From positions 40,768-104,767 of the forward strand of contig JARGOP010000010.1 in assembly GCA_029233965.1 (NCBI GenBank): 64,000 nucleotides of DNA, in the 5' to 3' direction. The stretch is from Verrucomicrobiales bacterium (GTDB lineage Bacteria > Verrucomicrobiota > Verrucomicrobiia > Verrucomicrobiales > DEV007). The notes below the pieces were generated by a model that did no database searches, was not told where the DNA came from, and saw only the letters and a list, made by a program, of their open reading frames with translations. How positions within the stretch are numbered: position 1 is the stretch's first letter; each line of letters starts with the position of its first letter. Positions 62,672 to 64,000 of this stretch are shown one piece after another. The translations under genes were made by a program, and so were the position numbers.

Positions 62672-64000
62672 GTGTCTGACAAATTTCTGACAAATTCTGA
62701 CAAGGGCCAGCAGATTGGCTCGAAGAGGAAACGCGGCGCGCCCCTCTGCACCGTGCGCCAAGGATCCGCTTCGGTCCCCATCTACTCCGGCCCCGTGAAC
62801 GGCAAAACGCGATACACCATCGCGTTCTACCGGAACGGCCAACGGGTGCGCCGGATGTTCACCAAGCTGGAGGACGCCAAGCGCGAAGCAAAGATCGCGG
62901 CGGCGAACATCCAGAAGGGATACCAGGAGAACAACGACCTGAGGCCAGCCGAGCGCGACGCCTACCTTGCCGCGACCGAGCTGCTCAAGGGCGTGTCGGT
63001 TCCCCTGGTTTCGGCCATCGAGGAATACACCGAATGCCGCAAGCGGCTTGGCGACGTGCCCCTGCTTTCAGCGGTGGAGGAGTTCCTGCGCCGGATGAAC
63101 GGCGTGACGATTGGCGTCACCGTGCCGGACGCGGTGAAGGAGTTCCTTGAGGCCAAGGAGCAGGACGGAATGAGCAAGCGTTACAAGCTCCAGCTCCAAA
63201 GTACACTCGGCCTGTTCGCGAAAGCGTTCCCCGGCGAAATCATGCGGGTCCAGAGCGACCAGATCGACCGCTGGCTCCGCGAAAGCGACATTGCTCCGGT
63301 CACGCGCAACAACCGGCTCACCGTGATCCGTGTGTTCATGAATTTCGCCAAGCAGCGTGGCTATCTGCCGAAGTCCGAAGCGACGGAAGCCGATTCCGTG
63401 CGGAAGGTGAAAACCGGCGACACCGAGACCGAAATCTTCCAGCCGGAGGAGATTGCAAAGCTGCTGCTGGCCGCGCCGGCACGGCTCATCCCCAACCTGG
63501 CCATCGGCGCCTTTTCCGGCCTCCGCTCGGCCGAGCTGTCCCGCCTCGACTGGAGTGCGGTGGATCTGGATCGGCGTATGATCGAATTGCGCGCGGGTCA
63601 GGCGAAGACAGCCTCCCGGCGCATCGTTCCCATCAGCGATAATCTCGCGGCATGGCTGAACCTGGTGGAGCGCGAGGGACCGGTCATCCCCGACCCCGAC
63701 CTCTACCGTCAGACCACGGCGCTCGCCAGGAAGCTGGGCGTCCGCTGGCCCCGGAACGTGCTGCGTCACTCCTTCATCAGCTACCGGGTCGCCCTGATCC
63801 AGGACGTGAACCAAGTGGCCCTGGAAGCCGGGAACTCTCCCGCGATCATTTTCAAGAACTACCGTGAACTGGTGACGGAGGACGATGCCCAGACCTGGTT
63901 CAGCATCGAGCCCCCCGAGGGATGGGAGCCACCCCAGGTTCGCTGGAACCGCTTTCACCGGAAGCTGGATCTCGGTCCGGCGACCGACATTGACACCAAA
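62672..64000 (+). CDS. Tyrosine-type site-specific integrase (partial, runs off the window)
   Basis: An open frame of 443 codons from GTG 62672 to the window edge, with no stop. The start is uncertain: GTG 62753 and 62795 are alternatives. The N-terminal part (YSGPVNGKTRYTIAFYRNG) looks like an arm-binding domain, and a core-binding domain spans about 155-235. The catalytic domain shows R285 (SGLRSAELSRLDW), a Lys in GQAKTASRR, R365 (VLRHSF) and the nucleophile Y397 (FKNYREL). The His of HxxR is Asn (N362), and the usual LGH is AGN. It sits directly behind tRNA-Tyr, so it should integrate an element there. The base composition is more GC-rich than its neighbours. Confidence 0.85.
   Translation, partial: MSDKFLTNSDKGQQIGSKRKRGAPLCTVRQGSASVPIYSGPVNGKTRYTIAFYRNGQRVRRMFTKLEDAKREAKIAAANIQKGYQENNDLRPAERDAYLAATELLKGVSVPLVSAIEEYTECRKRLGDVPLLSAVEEFLRRMNGVTIGVTVPDAVKEFLEAKEQDGMSKRYKLQLQSTLGLFAKAFPGEIMRVQSDQIDRWLRESDIAPVTRNNRLTVIRVFMNFAKQRGYLPKSEATEADSVRKVKTGDTETEIFQPEEIAKLLLAAPARLIPNLAIGAFSGLRSAELSRLDWSAVDLDRRMIELRAGQAKTASRRIVPISDNLAAWLNLVEREGPVIPDPDLYRQTTALARKLGVRWPRNVLRHSFISYRVALIQDVNQVALEAGNSPAIIFKNYRELVTEDDAQTWFSIEPPEGWEPPQVRWNRFHRKLDLGPATDIDTK
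62675..62703 (+). repeat. Three tandem TCTGACAA(A) units
   Basis: TCTGACAAAT, TTCTGACAAA and TTCTGACAAG in direct order, about 65 bases beyond att-like copy 2. They overlap the first codons of the integrase if it starts at 62672. They could be arm-type recombinase binding sites. Confidence 0.45.

Noticed and set aside
63068..63958. A 296-residue minus-strand frame at the right end
   Set aside because: The plus strand holds a tyrosine integrase with visible catalytic residues; the minus frame is its shadow.
1..64000. CRISPR array or insertion sequence
   Set aside because: No regularly spaced identical repeats and no transposase frame with flanking inverted repeats were seen; the tandem repeats are coding or att-like.

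Overview
This window is a dense, moderately GC-rich chromosomal segment. It most resembles the phylum Verrucomicrobiota, probably class Verrucomicrobiae. That placement is an inference from gene content: DUF1080-type lipoprotein, Tat-exported Gfo/Idh/MocA oxidoreductase, BatA/DUF4175/VWA membrane operon, paired PilT ATPases, histone-H1-like tail on a DksA-type protein, and a long plant/cyanobacteria-type IspH. No rRNA gene or marker tree supports it here. Nearly all of the window is ordinary core chromosome. Only the last ~1.4 kb, behind a tRNA-Tyr gene, looks mobile.

Layout. 0-8.4 kb (minus): three large membrane proteins (BatA/VWA, DUF4175-like coiled-coil, VWA/amidotransferase-like), preceded by fxsA and an SDR oxidoreductase. 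10-12.2 kb (plus): apt, a free-standing OvoA-C-terminal-type methyltransferase and a DUF1080 lipoprotein. A gene-free stretch then carries a strong terminator and further hairpins. 12.5-16.5 kb (plus): smpB, then a tight aroC / membrane protein / gatB run. 16.5-18 kb (minus): a 70-residue protein, hotdog thioesterase, small lipoprotein and cupin. 18.1-21.5 kb (plus): anchored coiled-coil protein, MFS transporter and ssb. 21.6-24.9 kb (minus): two multi-pass membrane proteins and serA. A BASS transporter (plus) follows, then two PilT-family ATPases (minus).

28.4-36.2 kb (plus): a membrane-anchored DUF1080-like protein, an unrecognised possible DNA-binding protein, a secreted VWA protein, an overlapping histidine kinase/response regulator pair and a parallel beta-helix protein. 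36.2-40.9 kb (minus): SRAP peptidase, GNAT acetyltransferase, rpsR, rpmG, the DksA-type protein with a lysine/alanine-rich tail, and an SLC13 permease. cstA (plus), an HU/IHF-type protein (minus) and mutY (plus) follow. 44.7-53.98 kb (plus): two related coiled-coil proteins, a small lipoprotein, a cyclic-nucleotide-binding-domain protein, a DUF3307 membrane protein, a C-terminal processing protease, tsaD, a Gfo/Idh/MocA oxidoreductase, an L,D-transpeptidase and ispH. 53.98-61.8 kb (minus): mfd, a SurA-like isomerase, ruvC, a DUF2868 membrane protein and a DUF3482-type GTPase. 62.0-62.4 kb: a small zinc-ribbon protein and tRNA-Tyr. A second copy of the tRNA 3' end follows, then a tyrosine integrase gene that runs off the window.

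The clearest candidates for little-described biology are the GTPase/DUF2868 membrane pair beside repair genes, the twin coiled-coil cell-envelope cluster, the H1-tail/DksA fusion, the VWA-kinase-regulator cluster, the hairpin region upstream of smpB, and the tRNA-Tyr integration site with a tandem att-like repeat. All calls rest on reading the sequence without database searches.
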